From Adhaeribacter terrigena (lineage in GTDB: Bacteria; Bacteroidota; Bacteroidia; Cytophagales; Hymenobacteraceae): DNA of 64,000 bases. Positions 35,682 to 44,542 of the stretch are shown in pieces. Under the pieces are notes generated by a model. It was not told the origin of the DNA and made no database searches. It was given only the letters and a program-made list of their open reading frames with translations. The translations under genes and the position numbers were made by a program. Numbering within the stretch: position 1 is the first letter of the stretch; every line of letters starts with the position of its first letter. Where the stretch lies: NCBI RefSeq assembly GCF_016623615.1, contig NZ_JAEHFX010000011.1:1-64000 (forward strand), in the 5' to 3' direction.

Positions 35682-36836
35682 ATGAAAAGCTCAGCGCAAC
35701 AAAAATGGTATCTTTTCTGGCTTAAAAACTGCGGACTGATCCTGCTCTTTTTTTTCGTGGCGAATTTGGAAACGCTTGCCCAGAAGAAGAAAAAGAAAGC
35801 TTCTGCCCCACCGCCAAACTACGATTTCCACGATTCGCATTTTCACCTCACGAACTATATTCAGGAAGGCATTAGTCCGCAGAAATTCCTGGAAATTATG
35901 GGCAACCGGGTAGGCCGTTCAACCTTGTTTGGCATTCCCTTGCAGCAAATGTGGTCGTATCAGAATTCCGGAAAATTTAGCCCGACTTACTATTTGCAAA
36001 CCGATGCGCCGCTCTACTATTATTCCTTTACTGACGCGCACATCGCCAGCGTGTACAACAAACTATCTACGGAAGAAAAACAACGTTTCGACCCGATGAT
36101 AACCGGTTTTAACCCTTCCGATATGTACGCCAAAGCGCACATCAAACGGGCTTTGCAAACGTTTCCAGGCGTATTTTCGGGCATCGGCGAATTTACTATT
36201 CATAAAGAATTTGTTTCCTCCAAAATTCCCGGCGAAGTGGCCAGTCTTACTAATCCGGCGCTGGACAGCATTCTCGATTTTGCCGGCGAAGTAGGTTTGG
36301 CGGTAATCCTGCACAATGATATGGATATGCCTTTCGCCAAAGCCGGCGCCGAACCGGTGTACCTCACCCAAATGAAAGACCTGCTGAAACGCCACCCGAA
36401 AACTACCATTATCTGGGCGCACATCGGGTTGGGAAGAATTGTGCATCCGGCGCAAAATGCCGCTTCCGCCACGCCCGGCGAACGCAGCCCGATCTTTATG
36501 GAAATTGTGGAAGGAATTCTAAGCGATCCGGCTTATAAACACGTCAATTTTGATATTTCCTGGGATGAAGTTGCTAAATACGCGGTCAGTTCTCCCCAGG
36601 CTTTGCAGAATACCATAACCGTTTTGAACAAATATCCGGACCGTTTCCTGTTTGGTTCCGATGTGGTAGCGCCTAAAGATCCGGAAATGTATTTCGCGGT
36701 TTTTAATATGTACGAACCGCTCTGGAAAGGCCTTACGCCAGAAGCCAGCGAAAAAGTACGCAAAGGAAACTACGAACGCATTTTCAACGAAGCCCGGCAG
36801 AAAGTAAGGAATTGGGAGAAAGCAAATGTGAAATAA
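35682..36836 (+). CDS. Exported amidohydrolase-family enzyme
   Basis: 384 residues. The signal segment (CGLILLFFFVANLETLAQ) is followed directly by a Lys-rich stretch (KKKKKAS). The domain belongs to the amidohydrolase-related (amidohydro_2) family: DSHFHL gives the two metal-binding histidines at about residues 51-53, GIGEFTIHKE and ILHNDMDM supply further ligands, IIWAHIGLGR and the final LFGSDVV the catalytic Asp. Such enzymes hydrolyse or decarboxylate small ring or amide compounds. It sits between two paralogous barrel proteins; substrate unknown. Confidence 0.85.
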   Translation: MKSSAQQKWYLFWLKNCGLILLFFFVANLETLAQKKKKKASAPPPNYDFHDSHFHLTNYIQEGISPQKFLEIMGNRVGRSTLFGIPLQQMWSYQNSGKFSPTYYLQTDAPLYYYSFTDAHIASVYNKLSTEEKQRFDPMITGFNPSDMYAKAHIKRALQTFPGVFSGIGEFTIHKEFVSSKIPGEVASLTNPALDSILDFAGEVGLAVILHNDMDMPFAKAGAEPVYLTQMKDLLKRHPKTTIIWAHIGLGRIVHPAQNAASATPGERSPIFMEIVEGILSDPAYKHVNFDISWDEVAKYAVSSPQALQNTITVLNKYPDRFLFGSDVVAPKDPEMYFAVFNMYEPLWKGLTPEASEKVRKGNYERIFNEARQKVRNWEKANVK

Positions 36837-36864
36837 ATCTTGACCAAGCTGGATATAAAATCTA

Positions 36865-36893
36865 AAAACGCTATCCCTTTAACCCGAAAAAGT
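36865..36893 (+). repeat. 29-nt AAAACG element
   Basis: AAAACGCTAT, a CTTT run and AAAAAGT; it ends 6 bp before the likely TTG start of the next gene. Confidence 0.85.
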
Positions 36894-36899
36894 AACGCC

Positions 36900-38207
36900 T
36901 TGAAAAGCCTTTTAAAATATTTTGTGCTACTCTTTATTCTGTTTTCAGGAGTATTGACTGTCAGGCCGGCCTTGGCCCAGATACCTTCCAACCCTGCCGA
37001 GACAGACAGCATCAAAACCGTAGCGGAGCATTTACCCGGCATGGGTTTTAGGCTGGTAACCAAAAAAGAGGGCACCCTCAATTTTGCGACTTATCTGACC
37101 TCTCGTTACCTGAACCAGCAAGGCATAAATAGCAGCTATACCGATGCTTTTGGCCGGACTTTTAATTTGCAGAAGCGCAACGACCTTCAGTTTCAAAAAG
37201 TAATGCTCTACTTCAAAGGCTGGCTGTTCGATCTGAATTTCCGGTATTTGCTTTATGGCTGGACCTCGGGTTCAAATAATGGTCAGAATGGCTCAGTTAT
37301 AATTGCGGGCAACGTGCAGTATAAAATTTCTGATTTCCTGGATCTGGGAGTTGGGGTTGGGGGGCTTCCTACCTCCCGTTCTATGATCGGTAACTGGCCC
37401 CATTGGCTGCGGCAGGATGCCAGGCCCATGGGTGAAGAATTTTTCCGCGGATCTTTTACCACGGGAGTCTGGGCGCAGGGTAAAATTACCAACAGCTTGT
37501 TTTATAAAACCATGGTAGGCAACAACCTGAGCCAGATGGGAATAGATGCCGGCCAGCTCGACGATGAATTCGATACCTGGAGCACCGCCTTGCTTTGGAA
37601 AACGGAAAACTTCGGTAACCTGGCAACTTACGGTGATTTTGAAAAAGTGCAAACCCCGGCTTTTATGCTCGGTGCATCTTATACCCGCTCCGACGAAACC
37701 CGCGAATCACAGCCCGGGATCGAAGCTCCAGAAAACACCCAGCTCCGGCTTTCGGATGGTACCCGTATTTTCTTTGCCAACACCATTGCCGATAGTTCGA
37801 GCGTGCACGCAGCCAGGTACCGGATGGCTTCTTTTAACGGTGGTCTGAAATATAAAGGTATTTCCCTGGACGGGGAATATTTCCTGCGGTGGCTCACCGA
37901 TTTTAAAGCCGATGGCCGGTTGCCTTTTTCAGAACTTTTCGACCACGGTTTTACAGCACAGGCTGCCTACATGCTCATCGATAAAACGCTCATGGTTTAC
38001 AGTACCGGCTCATACATAAACGGCGAATACGGCAAGCCTTGGGAAATTACTGCCGGCCTGAACTGGTACCCACACAAAAACCGAACGCTGCGCATTAATT
38101 CCGAAGTAATTTCAGTAGAACGTTCGCCCGTTGGTTACCTTAGTTATCCTACGGTAGTTGGCGCCACCGGCACTGTTTTCATGATGAACTTAGAGCTATT
38201 TTACTAA
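36900..38207 (+). CDS. Outer-membrane beta-barrel protein, paralogue 2
   Basis: 435 residues if it starts at TTG 36900, which yields a clean signal peptide (MKSLLKYFVLLFILFSGVL, cleavage near ALAQ). A TTG at 36840 would add a leader that crosses the 29-nt element. The mature barrel matches the product at 34314 in order of blocks, including the IPSNPAETDS-like N-terminus, LRLSDGTRIFF and the final FMMNLELFY. It follows the exported amidohydrolase closely and probably shares its transcript. Likely a specific channel; substrate unknown. Confidence 0.75.
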   Translation: MKSLLKYFVLLFILFSGVLTVRPALAQIPSNPAETDSIKTVAEHLPGMGFRLVTKKEGTLNFATYLTSRYLNQQGINSSYTDAFGRTFNLQKRNDLQFQKVMLYFKGWLFDLNFRYLLYGWTSGSNNGQNGSVIIAGNVQYKISDFLDLGVGVGGLPTSRSMIGNWPHWLRQDARPMGEEFFRGSFTTGVWAQGKITNSLFYKTMVGNNLSQMGIDAGQLDDEFDTWSTALLWKTENFGNLATYGDFEKVQTPAFMLGASYTRSDETRESQPGIEAPENTQLRLSDGTRIFFANTIADSSSVHAARYRMASFNGGLKYKGISLDGEYFLRWLTDFKADGRLPFSELFDHGFTAQAAYMLIDKTLMVYSTGSYINGEYGKPWEITAGLNWYPHKNRTLRINSEVISVERSPVGYLSYPTVVGATGTVFMMNLELFY

Positions 38208-38354
38208 AAGAACGGAAGCCAGAAAGGTCGCTGAATACTATGAACGCTTCATCAGGAAAAGGTACAAGTAAAAGACCAGTAAAACGAAATTTGAAAGATG
38301 CCTTTTAACCTAATTTTAAAAACTAACCGACGTGAACAGCCAAACGGAAATTTA

Positions 38355-38382
38355 AAAACGCTATGCTTTTAGACTAAAAAGT
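38355..38382 (+). repeat. 29-nt AAAACG element, one base short
   Basis: AAAACGCTAT, TTTT and AAAAAGT; the spacer is one nucleotide shorter than in other copies. It lies 69 bp before the next start. Confidence 0.8.
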
Positions 38383-38451
38383 AAGGCCAAAACCTGGAAT
38401 GCCCCCAGGAAGAAAAGAGGAATTAGTAATCTGTAAAAACTGGATAAAATT

Positions 38452-39243
38452 ATGGACATAGCACATATCATCACGTCGTTGCATCCTATAATCTTGTTCG
38501 GGCTCGTAATTGTGTTCTGTATTTTATGTGCTGAAGGGGGTGCCATTGTTGCGCAATTCCGGGTAAAAAAAGGCATTAAAGAGCCTGATGCACCGCTAGG
38601 AACCGCAGTTGGCGCAATGTTGGGGCTCCTTGCTTTTATGCTAGGCTTTAATTTTTCGATCACAGCTTCCCGTTTTGCTGATAGAAAAGAATTGACAATT
38701 AGACAGGCAAATGCCATTGGAACCTGTTACCTGCGTACCAGCACCATTCCCGAAAAACAAAAACAGGAGATCCGGAAATATTTCCGCCAATATGTAGATA
38801 TTCTGCTCGGTAAAGGTTACGACGAAACCCGGATAGAAGAAGCTGTTAAAAAACTGGACAAACTGCATATTCAGATCTGGCGACAAACCGCTTCGCTGGT
38901 ACAGGAAAATATGGATTCTGAACTAAGATCTTTATTTACCGCCTCGGTTAACAGTGTAATTGATATAGCCGGGGAAAGAAAAACAGTTGCCCTGGTTTTC
39001 CGGATCCCGTCTATGCTCTGGACCTCGCTATTCTTACTGGCCGGTTTAAGTATGTTTTCCATTGGCTACCAGACCGGAACGTTCGGCCACCGGCGGATCC
39101 TGGATTTGCCTTTACTGGCGGCCGCTTTTGCCTTGGTAATCGTTATGATAGCCAATATGGATTCTGTCGCGGAGCATCGTTTCAAAGTAAGCCTGAAACC
39201 ATTTTCCGATCTGGAAGAAATGATGCAGGAAGAAATTCCCTGA
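38452..39243 (+). CDS. DUF4239 (bestrophin-like) membrane protein, copy 1
   Basis: 263 residues. Two N-terminal membrane helices (ILFGLVIVFCILCAEGG and LGLLAFMLGFNFSITASRF), a roughly 110-residue cytoplasmic helical domain with the RQANAIGTCYLR motif, then two C-terminal helices. That plan and LLAFMLGFxFS are typical of DUF4239, described as a bestrophin-like domain, so an ion channel role is possible. The next gene is a paralogue. Confidence 0.85.
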   Translation: MDIAHIITSLHPIILFGLVIVFCILCAEGGAIVAQFRVKKGIKEPDAPLGTAVGAMLGLLAFMLGFNFSITASRFADRKELTIRQANAIGTCYLRTSTIPEKQKQEIRKYFRQYVDILLGKGYDETRIEEAVKKLDKLHIQIWRQTASLVQENMDSELRSLFTASVNSVIDIAGERKTVALVFRIPSMLWTSLFLLAGLSMFSIGYQTGTFGHRRILDLPLLAAAFALVIVMIANMDSVAEHRFKVSLKPFSDLEEMMQEEIP

Positions 39244-39280
39244 AAAAAGCGAACGCATTCTGATCTGGATTCCGGAATTC

Positions 39281-39309
39281 AAAACGCTATGATTAAAAAG
39301 GCAAAAACT
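39281..39309 (+). repeat. 29-nt AAAACG element
   Basis: AAAACGCTAT, an AAAAA middle and CAAAAACT at the end; 7 bp before the start of the second DUF4239 gene. Confidence 0.75.
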
Positions 39310-39316
39310 CTGAATT

Positions 39317-40108
39317 ATGGGTGCAGCAAACCTCATCTCTTCCATGCCTTCGTGGGCGCTGTTTGCGCTCCTTGTAATCATTGGCGTGCTGGCAACCCAG
39401 GTGGGTTTCTGGATGGGCCGCCGCCGGCACCAAACCGAAATAAAAGAATCTACCGCCCACATTAGCACCGCGGTTTCAGCCATTCTGGGACTTTTGTCTT
39501 TTATGCTCGGTTTCACTTTTTCTACCACTTCTTCGCGTTTCGCCGAAAGAAAAGGTCTGGTCATTTCTCAGGCGAACGCCATCGGAACCAGTTATTTGCG
39601 CGCGGGACTTCTGCCGGATAAGCAGAAAATAACTATCCGGAAACTGTATGCGGAATACACCGATCTTTTACTAAAAATGCCAGAAGCAACAGATATAAAA
39701 CCGTTGTTCGACCGCCGCGACCACATCCATATGCTGATCTGGGAACAAGCCATTTCCCTGGAAAAAGAAAAAGACTTTCCTCCGGCAATAATATCACTTT
39801 TTATCACTTCAGTGAACCAGATTTTCGACCTTACGGAAGAACGAAATACGGTAGCCCTGGTTTTCAGGATCCCCGACGCATTGTGGAGAGCCTTATTTTT
39901 ACTCAATGCCATGAGCATGTTCGCTTTCGGGTACCAGAAGGGCATAAACGGAAACCATAAAAGCTTCGGATTCCCCATACTGCCCATTGCCTACGCCATC
40001 GTAATCGTACTGATCGCCGATATGGATTCCACCAGTTTCCGCCGGTTCAAAGTAAGCCAGCAGCCGCTTATTAATCTGCAGAAAATGATCAGAATGAGTA
40101 CGCCTTAA
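39317..40108 (+). CDS. DUF4239 (bestrophin-like) membrane protein, copy 2
   Basis: 263 residues, the same length and topology as the preceding gene: LGLLSFMLGFTFSTTSSRFAERK, SQANAIGTSYLRAG, TVALVFRIPDALWRALF and the closing VIVLIADMDSTSFRRFKVS all have counterparts there. A tandem duplication, each copy preceded by its own 29-nt element. Function unknown; channel activity is only suggested by the family name. Confidence 0.85.
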   Translation: MGAANLISSMPSWALFALLVIIGVLATQVGFWMGRRRHQTEIKESTAHISTAVSAILGLLSFMLGFTFSTTSSRFAERKGLVISQANAIGTSYLRAGLLPDKQKITIRKLYAEYTDLLLKMPEATDIKPLFDRRDHIHMLIWEQAISLEKEKDFPPAIISLFITSVNQIFDLTEERNTVALVFRIPDALWRALFLLNAMSMFAFGYQKGINGNHKSFGFPILPIAYAIVIVLIADMDSTSFRRFKVSQQPLINLQKMIRMSTP

Positions 40109-40115
40109 AAACAAA

Positions 40116-40144
40116 AAAACGCTATGCTTTTAGCTCCCAAAAGT
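40116..40144 (+). repeat. 29-nt AAAACG element
   Basis: AAAACGCTAT, TTTT and CAAAAGT; 25 bp before the BASS transporter start. Confidence 0.85.
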
Positions 40145-40169
40145 AACTCCTTTTATTAATCCGGTTTAG

Positions 40170-41027
40170 ATGAATTTCGTTGAAATAATTAAGCTCGCTC
40201 TAAAAACAAGCCTTTTTCTTACAGCTTTGGGCTTCGGGTTAAAAGCATCGCCTGGTGCGGCTTTTTATTTGTTCCGAAACCCCGCCCAATTGCTGCGTTC
40301 AGTTTTGGCAATGAATATTATTATGCCATTGGTGGGCATTTCGATGGCTCTGATTTTAGACCTGCTCCTACTGGTAAAAGTTGCCTTAATTGCTATTTCT
40401 GTTTCACCGCTGGCTCCCATTTTTCCTAAAAAACCCTTACGGGCCGGTGGCCGGGAAGAATACATAATCGGGTTAATGATGGCGGTTTCTTTGTTTTCCA
40501 TAATCCTGATCCCGATCACGATGGAACTTATTGAGAAAATAGCTCACAAACCCATTTCCATTTCTAGTAAAGCCATTTTAATCACTGTATTGGTAACCGT
40601 AATTATACCTCTGGCCTTCGGTATCGCCATCCGGCATTTTATACCCGTTCTCTCCGAAAAGATCACAAATGTGGTGGCCCGGATAGCACAGGTTATATTG
40701 ATCATTACCGTAATACCAGTGCTTTTCAAGGTTTTACCGTCCATTTTACAATTGATTGGCAACGGTACAGTTTTAGCCATTGCAGCTTTTGTAGGGATTG
40801 GGGTTTTAGTTGGTCATATACTTGGAGGCCCGGCCGGAGAAGACCGAACCGTACTTGCACTTGCAACAGCAACGCGACATCCGGCGATCGCCATTACGCT
40901 GGCCAGCGCCAATTTACCCGACCACAAACTTGTACCCGCAACCATTTTATTATACCTGCTCATTAATGCTGTTGTGGTAATACCATACCTGAAATGGCTG
41001 CAAAAAGCAAAAACTGAAATGTATTAA
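40170..41027 (+). CDS. BASS-family (bile acid:Na+ symporter-like) transporter
   Basis: 285 residues with about nine membrane helices. The two-domain pattern, an early NIIMPLVGISMAL helix, the SPLAPIFPKKPLRAGG loop and the conserved TATRHPAIAITLASAN crossover segment place it in the BASS/SBF superfamily. Relatives carry bile acids, keto acids or organic anions with sodium. Substrate cannot be inferred with certainty; with its neighbours a small organic acid is plausible. Confidence 0.82.
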   Translation: MNFVEIIKLALKTSLFLTALGFGLKASPGAAFYLFRNPAQLLRSVLAMNIIMPLVGISMALILDLLLLVKVALIAISVSPLAPIFPKKPLRAGGREEYIIGLMMAVSLFSIILIPITMELIEKIAHKPISISSKAILITVLVTVIIPLAFGIAIRHFIPVLSEKITNVVARIAQVILIITVIPVLFKVLPSILQLIGNGTVLAIAAFVGIGVLVGHILGGPAGEDRTVLALATATRHPAIAITLASANLPDHKLVPATILLYLLINAVVVIPYLKWLQKAKTEMY

Positions 41028-41148
41028 ATTATCGTGAGCGCAAACGAAAGCTGGTCCAACAGGAATTAATTTCACAAAGCATACTTAGGCAATAAAAATA
41101 TTCCGGAGAATTTCAGGCACATCCTGGCTGGTGTTAATTAAAGCGAAA

Positions 41149-41177
41149 AAAACACTATCCTTTTCACGCTAAAAAGT
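41149..41177 (+). repeat. 29-nt AAAACG element, CACTA variant
   Basis: AAAACACTAT, TTTT and AAAAAGT, in the spacer between the convergent BASS and cyanophycinase genes. Confidence 0.75.
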
Positions 41178-41285
41178 AAAAAATAATGCACCGGGAGAAA
41201 ACCTGAAATTAGTTTAGCGCTACAAAAAAGCAGCGTTTTTCAGGCCGGGTGCGGAAAGATATTGACTGAAGGTAAAAATATAATA

Positions 41286-42137
41286 TCAATAAAAATTTGC
41301 TTCTTTAAATTCAAAAATCTCCCCTTTTGGCAGCACATGAACAATTATGCGTTGGAGGCTTAAATGGTTGCCGTTCAGAATCTCGGCATAATTATTTTTC
41401 TTTAGTTCACGTCCGTCTATAACCACCACCATACCGGAACCAATTGTTTCAACTTTATTATTTCCGGTAACCAGAATAGCCGTGTCTTCGCCCAGCCCAA
41501 TACCAATGTGGTCGGGAAAGGCTGCTACCGCTTCAAGCAATCGGGAAAAACGGCTCCGGACAATAAAATGCGTATCCAGAATCATCTGGTACAGAAAACC
41601 CAGCCCTGTGCCCGTCTGCACAGAACCCTTTATCAACGGTATTTCTTCAAAACTGCCCATTATCATTACCTGACTCATACACATAGCTCCGGCACTGGTT
41701 CCTGCAATCAGAAAATTTTCTTCATCGTGGTACCTCTCCTGCATAATACGCAGAGCTTTAGAACCAATAAAAAAACTAACCAGCCGGTTTTGGTCCCCGC
41801 CACTGATCATTACCGCGTGTGCTTGTTTCAGGCGGTCCAGAAATTCCTGTTTATTGGCATCTTCTTTATTTTTAATATGCATGATCCCTACATCGGGCAC
41901 ATCCAGGTTTTTAAAAGCTTCCTGATACATTACCCCAACTTCCTCCGGAATCAGCGAAGCGCTGGTTATTACTTCTATTTTAGGATTGTCAATATTTATT
42001 TCTTTTATAATCCGCTTCAAAACGCCCTCCGAAAGAAATATATTTTTCCGCTGAAGCTCTTCTTCCGACATTGTTTCATAATTGCCTTTGTCTTCGTGAC
42101 CGCCAATAATTATCAGTTTGCCTTTTGCGTTTTTCAT
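41286..42137 (-). CDS. Cyanophycinase-family peptidase (S51)
   Basis: 283 residues from ATG 42137, which has GGAAGAA just ahead; a longer frame to 42281 lacks support. The fold is a class I glutamine-amidotransferase-like peptidase: KLIIIGGHEDKG opens it, the nucleophile Ser is in AGTSAGAMCMS, GGDQNRL precedes it and LDTHFIVRSRFSRLLEAV and GIGLGEDTAI follow, as in cyanophycinase. That enzyme releases Asp-Arg dipeptides from cyanophycin. No signal peptide is visible, so it would be cytoplasmic. No cyanophycin synthetase is present in the window. Confidence 0.88.
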   Translation of the reverse strand: MKNAKGKLIIIGGHEDKGNYETMSEEELQRKNIFLSEGVLKRIIKEINIDNPKIEVITSASLIPEEVGVMYQEAFKNLDVPDVGIMHIKNKEDANKQEFLDRLKQAHAVMISGGDQNRLVSFFIGSKALRIMQERYHDEENFLIAGTSAGAMCMSQVMIMGSFEEIPLIKGSVQTGTGLGFLYQMILDTHFIVRSRFSRLLEAVAAFPDHIGIGLGEDTAILVTGNNKVETIGSGMVVVIDGRELKKNNYAEILNGNHLSLQRIIVHVLPKGEIFEFKEANFY

Positions 42138-42363
42138 AATTTCTTCCAGGAAAAATGTGCTCAATATTGTAATAGAACAACCGCCCATTCCTATTGTTTT
42201 TGCCGGAAATAAGTAAAAAGAATTTAGCAGCCAGGTTAACTTAATTGGTTTCAGTTCGCCGAACAGGATACACGAAAACAAAACGGTTTTAAACGTTATG
42301 AGCAGACAGCTTCTAACCTGAAAACCATAAATTCTGATCGAATTTTATTAAATGGAAGGCTCG

Positions 42364-42392
42364 AAAATGCTATGTAAACCAACTGAAAAAGT
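42364..42392 (+). repeat. 29-nt AAAACG element, TGCTA variant
   Basis: AAAATGCTAT, an AAA middle and GAAAAAGT at the end; in the spacer after the cyanophycinase-family gene. Confidence 0.65.
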
Positions 42393-42457
42393 CTCGACGG
42401 GAATTGTATTTCTGCAGCCTCGTACCCATTTTAAGCAACACCTAATCGGGTACAGTT

Positions 42458-43225
42458 TTATTTCATGAATAATATTTTCAGTTCCTCTGCTTTCCTGCGC
42501 CCGGCCTTATAATTTGGATCCAGGCTTATAGCTTTCTCCAAATATGTTAATGACTGTTCCCTGTATTTTTTTCCCTGATGCTGGTTTGCCCAGGCCCAAT
42601 AGGTAAAACTAATAATCTTCCAATCTGCATACTCCGGATCTTTGGTTTGCTTATTTATTATCGCCTGAAAATCCTGGTTCGCAGATCTCCTTTTTGCAAA
42701 GAAAAACCACGGTAGATTTTCAGCTACGCTTCCCCTTAAAAACTCAGGCAGATAACTAAATCTGGCATACTTTTCCACCGCGTCTTCGAATAAAGAAAAT
42801 GCTTCGCCAAGTAATTGCAGCTTTTTTGTTTCTGCACTAACCAAAGCTAAAGCGGATGCTCTGTATGAAGCAATAAAAGGCAATAACTCCGGGGTAGTTG
42901 AAGGGGAATTGAACAGTTCGGTTAATTGCTCGAAGCTCTTTTTGGCATAACCTTTATAGGTTGTCTTTGAAAAGAAAGCTAAATTCAAAGCGGTTTCGTG
43001 GTAAACAATGCCCAGGCGTACTTTATTAATTTCGCTAGGGTTTTGCTGGAATTGATGCTCTGCATTATTGAGTTTTATTTTCAGTTCAGCAGTATCAATA
43101 ATCTCCATCACGTCGCTCAATACGTGCTCGTAAATTTTAACTTTAGAAACATCTAATTCCCTGGCTTTTAAGGTGGTAGTAATTGCCATGGTAATTAAAA
43201 TTAATACGAATAGTTTGTGTCTCAT
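42458..43225 (-). CDS. Exported TPR-like protein
   Basis: 255 residues from ATG 43225, chosen because it leaves a compact signal peptide (MRHKLFVLILITMAI, cleavage near LKA); ATG 43249 is an alternative. The rest is helical, and the C-terminal YLEKAISLDPNYKAGRRKAEEL is a TPR-type repeat. Function unknown. It is followed upstream by a Crp/Fnr gene 62 bp away on the same strand, so the pair may be cotranscribed. Confidence 0.7.
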   Translation of the reverse strand: MRHKLFVLILITMAITTTLKARELDVSKVKIYEHVLSDVMEIIDTAELKIKLNNAEHQFQQNPSEINKVRLGIVYHETALNLAFFSKTTYKGYAKKSFEQLTELFNSPSTTPELLPFIASYRASALALVSAETKKLQLLGEAFSLFEDAVEKYARFSYLPEFLRGSVAENLPWFFFAKRRSANQDFQAIINKQTKDPEYADWKIISFTYWAWANQHQGKKYREQSLTYLEKAISLDPNYKAGRRKAEELKILFMK

Positions 43226-43287
43226 TTTTCTTGGTTTTATGAGATACAAAAATGCAGTTACCAGGCGCCTTGAAACGATGACTTAAG

Positions 43288-43872
43288 TTAAGATTTTTGC
43301 TTTTGATGGATCCTGTTCCGGATGCGGCTCAAACTTTCCGGACTAATGCCCAGAAAATTCGCAATGTATTTCTGAGGAACGCGCTGAAAAAGCTCCGGTT
43401 GTTTTTTAATAAGATTCAGAAATCTTTCTTCCGGCTTTTCTGAAGCAAGCGACATTGCAATTTCAGTTGCGCGCTGTGCCACCTGCTCCGCCATTAGTCG
43501 CCCGAAAGTTTCATATTTATTACATTCTTTATAAAGCTTATATAAATTTTGTTTCCGGATCAGGAAAACTGCGGAATTTTCCATTGCCTGCAAATTTATT
43601 TTGCTGATTGTATCTAGAGTAAAGCTTTGGAAATCTGTAACCCAGGAATTGTTAAACGAAATATCGCAGGTTCTTTCTACTCCGTCTTTTATGTGAAAAT
43701 GCCTGATTGTTCCTGCTGAAACAAAAGCAATAAAATTGCAGCTTGTATTGTCCTGCAATAAGAATTCTTTCTTCTTTAAATGCTTACTTTCAAAATACTT
43801 TTCGATTAGCTCAAGCTCTGTTTCGGAAAGAGAAACAAATTGTTTACAATACTTTTTTAGCTCGTCGAACAT
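43288..43872 (-). CDS. Crp/Fnr-family transcription regulator
   Basis: 194 residues. The N-terminal cyclic-nucleotide-binding fold (residues 1-120: LKKKEFLLQDNTSCNFIAFV, SAGTIRHFHI) lacks the phosphate-binding cassette of true cAMP receptors and has no cysteine cluster. The C-terminal helix-turn-helix is reduced: PQKYIANFLGISPESLSRIRNRI at about 167-190. This is the common Bacteroidota Crp-like single-domain type; ligand and targets unknown. Confidence 0.9.
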   Translation of the reverse strand: MFDELKKYCKQFVSLSETELELIEKYFESKHLKKKEFLLQDNTSCNFIAFVSAGTIRHFHIKDGVERTCDISFNNSWVTDFQSFTLDTISKINLQAMENSAVFLIRKQNLYKLYKECNKYETFGRLMAEQVAQRATEIAMSLASEKPEERFLNLIKKQPELFQRVPQKYIANFLGISPESLSRIRNRIHQKQKS

Positions 43873-44460
43873 TACGTTATTTAAAAATTACTGCTAAGAA
43901 ATAAAACAGATGCTATGGTAAATTAAGCTATATAATTTGGTATGGCTTGATCTATTAAAGGAAACGGAACGGATCAAGGCCCCTTCATATTCCAAGTTAT
44001 TGCAATATCAAATAAATCTACCTCCTTTTGCAAAACCATGTAGCTTTAACTGAAGAATAATTGCATTATGAATTCAGCTTTGACGGCAGGTTGGATCTAA
44101 AATAACGCGTCACGCAGCATGCAGATTCTAAAGCCCACTTGCTAAATTCAGGAATGTAAAATGATGAATTGCTAAAACAAAGATGAAAAATTCAAGTTTG
44201 AAGAAGCCGAAAATTTAAAAAGTTCAGCAATGAAAAAGACTTTCCTGCCGGCACTTTTTCAGCACAAAATACTACCGTTTGGTAAACCGTTACTGATAAT
44301 TAAATTCCAATAGTAATCTGACAAAAAAACACTTTTATTGGTCATCACCATTTAAGGCTGTATCTGATCTGGTTAATACTAATTACTCTTCCGGTTTTAT
44401 GCTACCTCATTCATGAGATCTCTACTTAAAGGTCAGAAAAATCGCCAGGCTTTAAACAAA
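43873..44460. other. Intergenic region, 590 bp
   Basis: AT-rich spacer between two minus-strand genes. One minus-oriented 29-nt element at 44253. No gene or RNA could be supported. Confidence 0.5.
44253..44281 (-). repeat. 29-nt AAAACG element, minus orientation
   Basis: On the minus strand CAAACGGTA leads (first base C), a TTTT run follows and GAAAAAGT ends it. Confidence 0.65.
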
Positions 44461-44462
44461 AA

Positions 44463-44494
44463 AAAACTGCTTCCAGATATTCAGAAGCAGTTTT
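44463..44494 (-). terminator. Terminator of the FAD/Rieske oxidoreductase gene
   Basis: AAAACTGCTTC and GAAGCAGTTTT pair around a 10-nt loop. Read on the minus strand the hairpin runs into a T tract, 49 bp after the gene's stop. Confidence 0.85.
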
Positions 44495-44542
44495 ATTTAT
44501 GATTACAATAGTTTTTCAAACGTTTAGCTGTTTCCAGGAACC

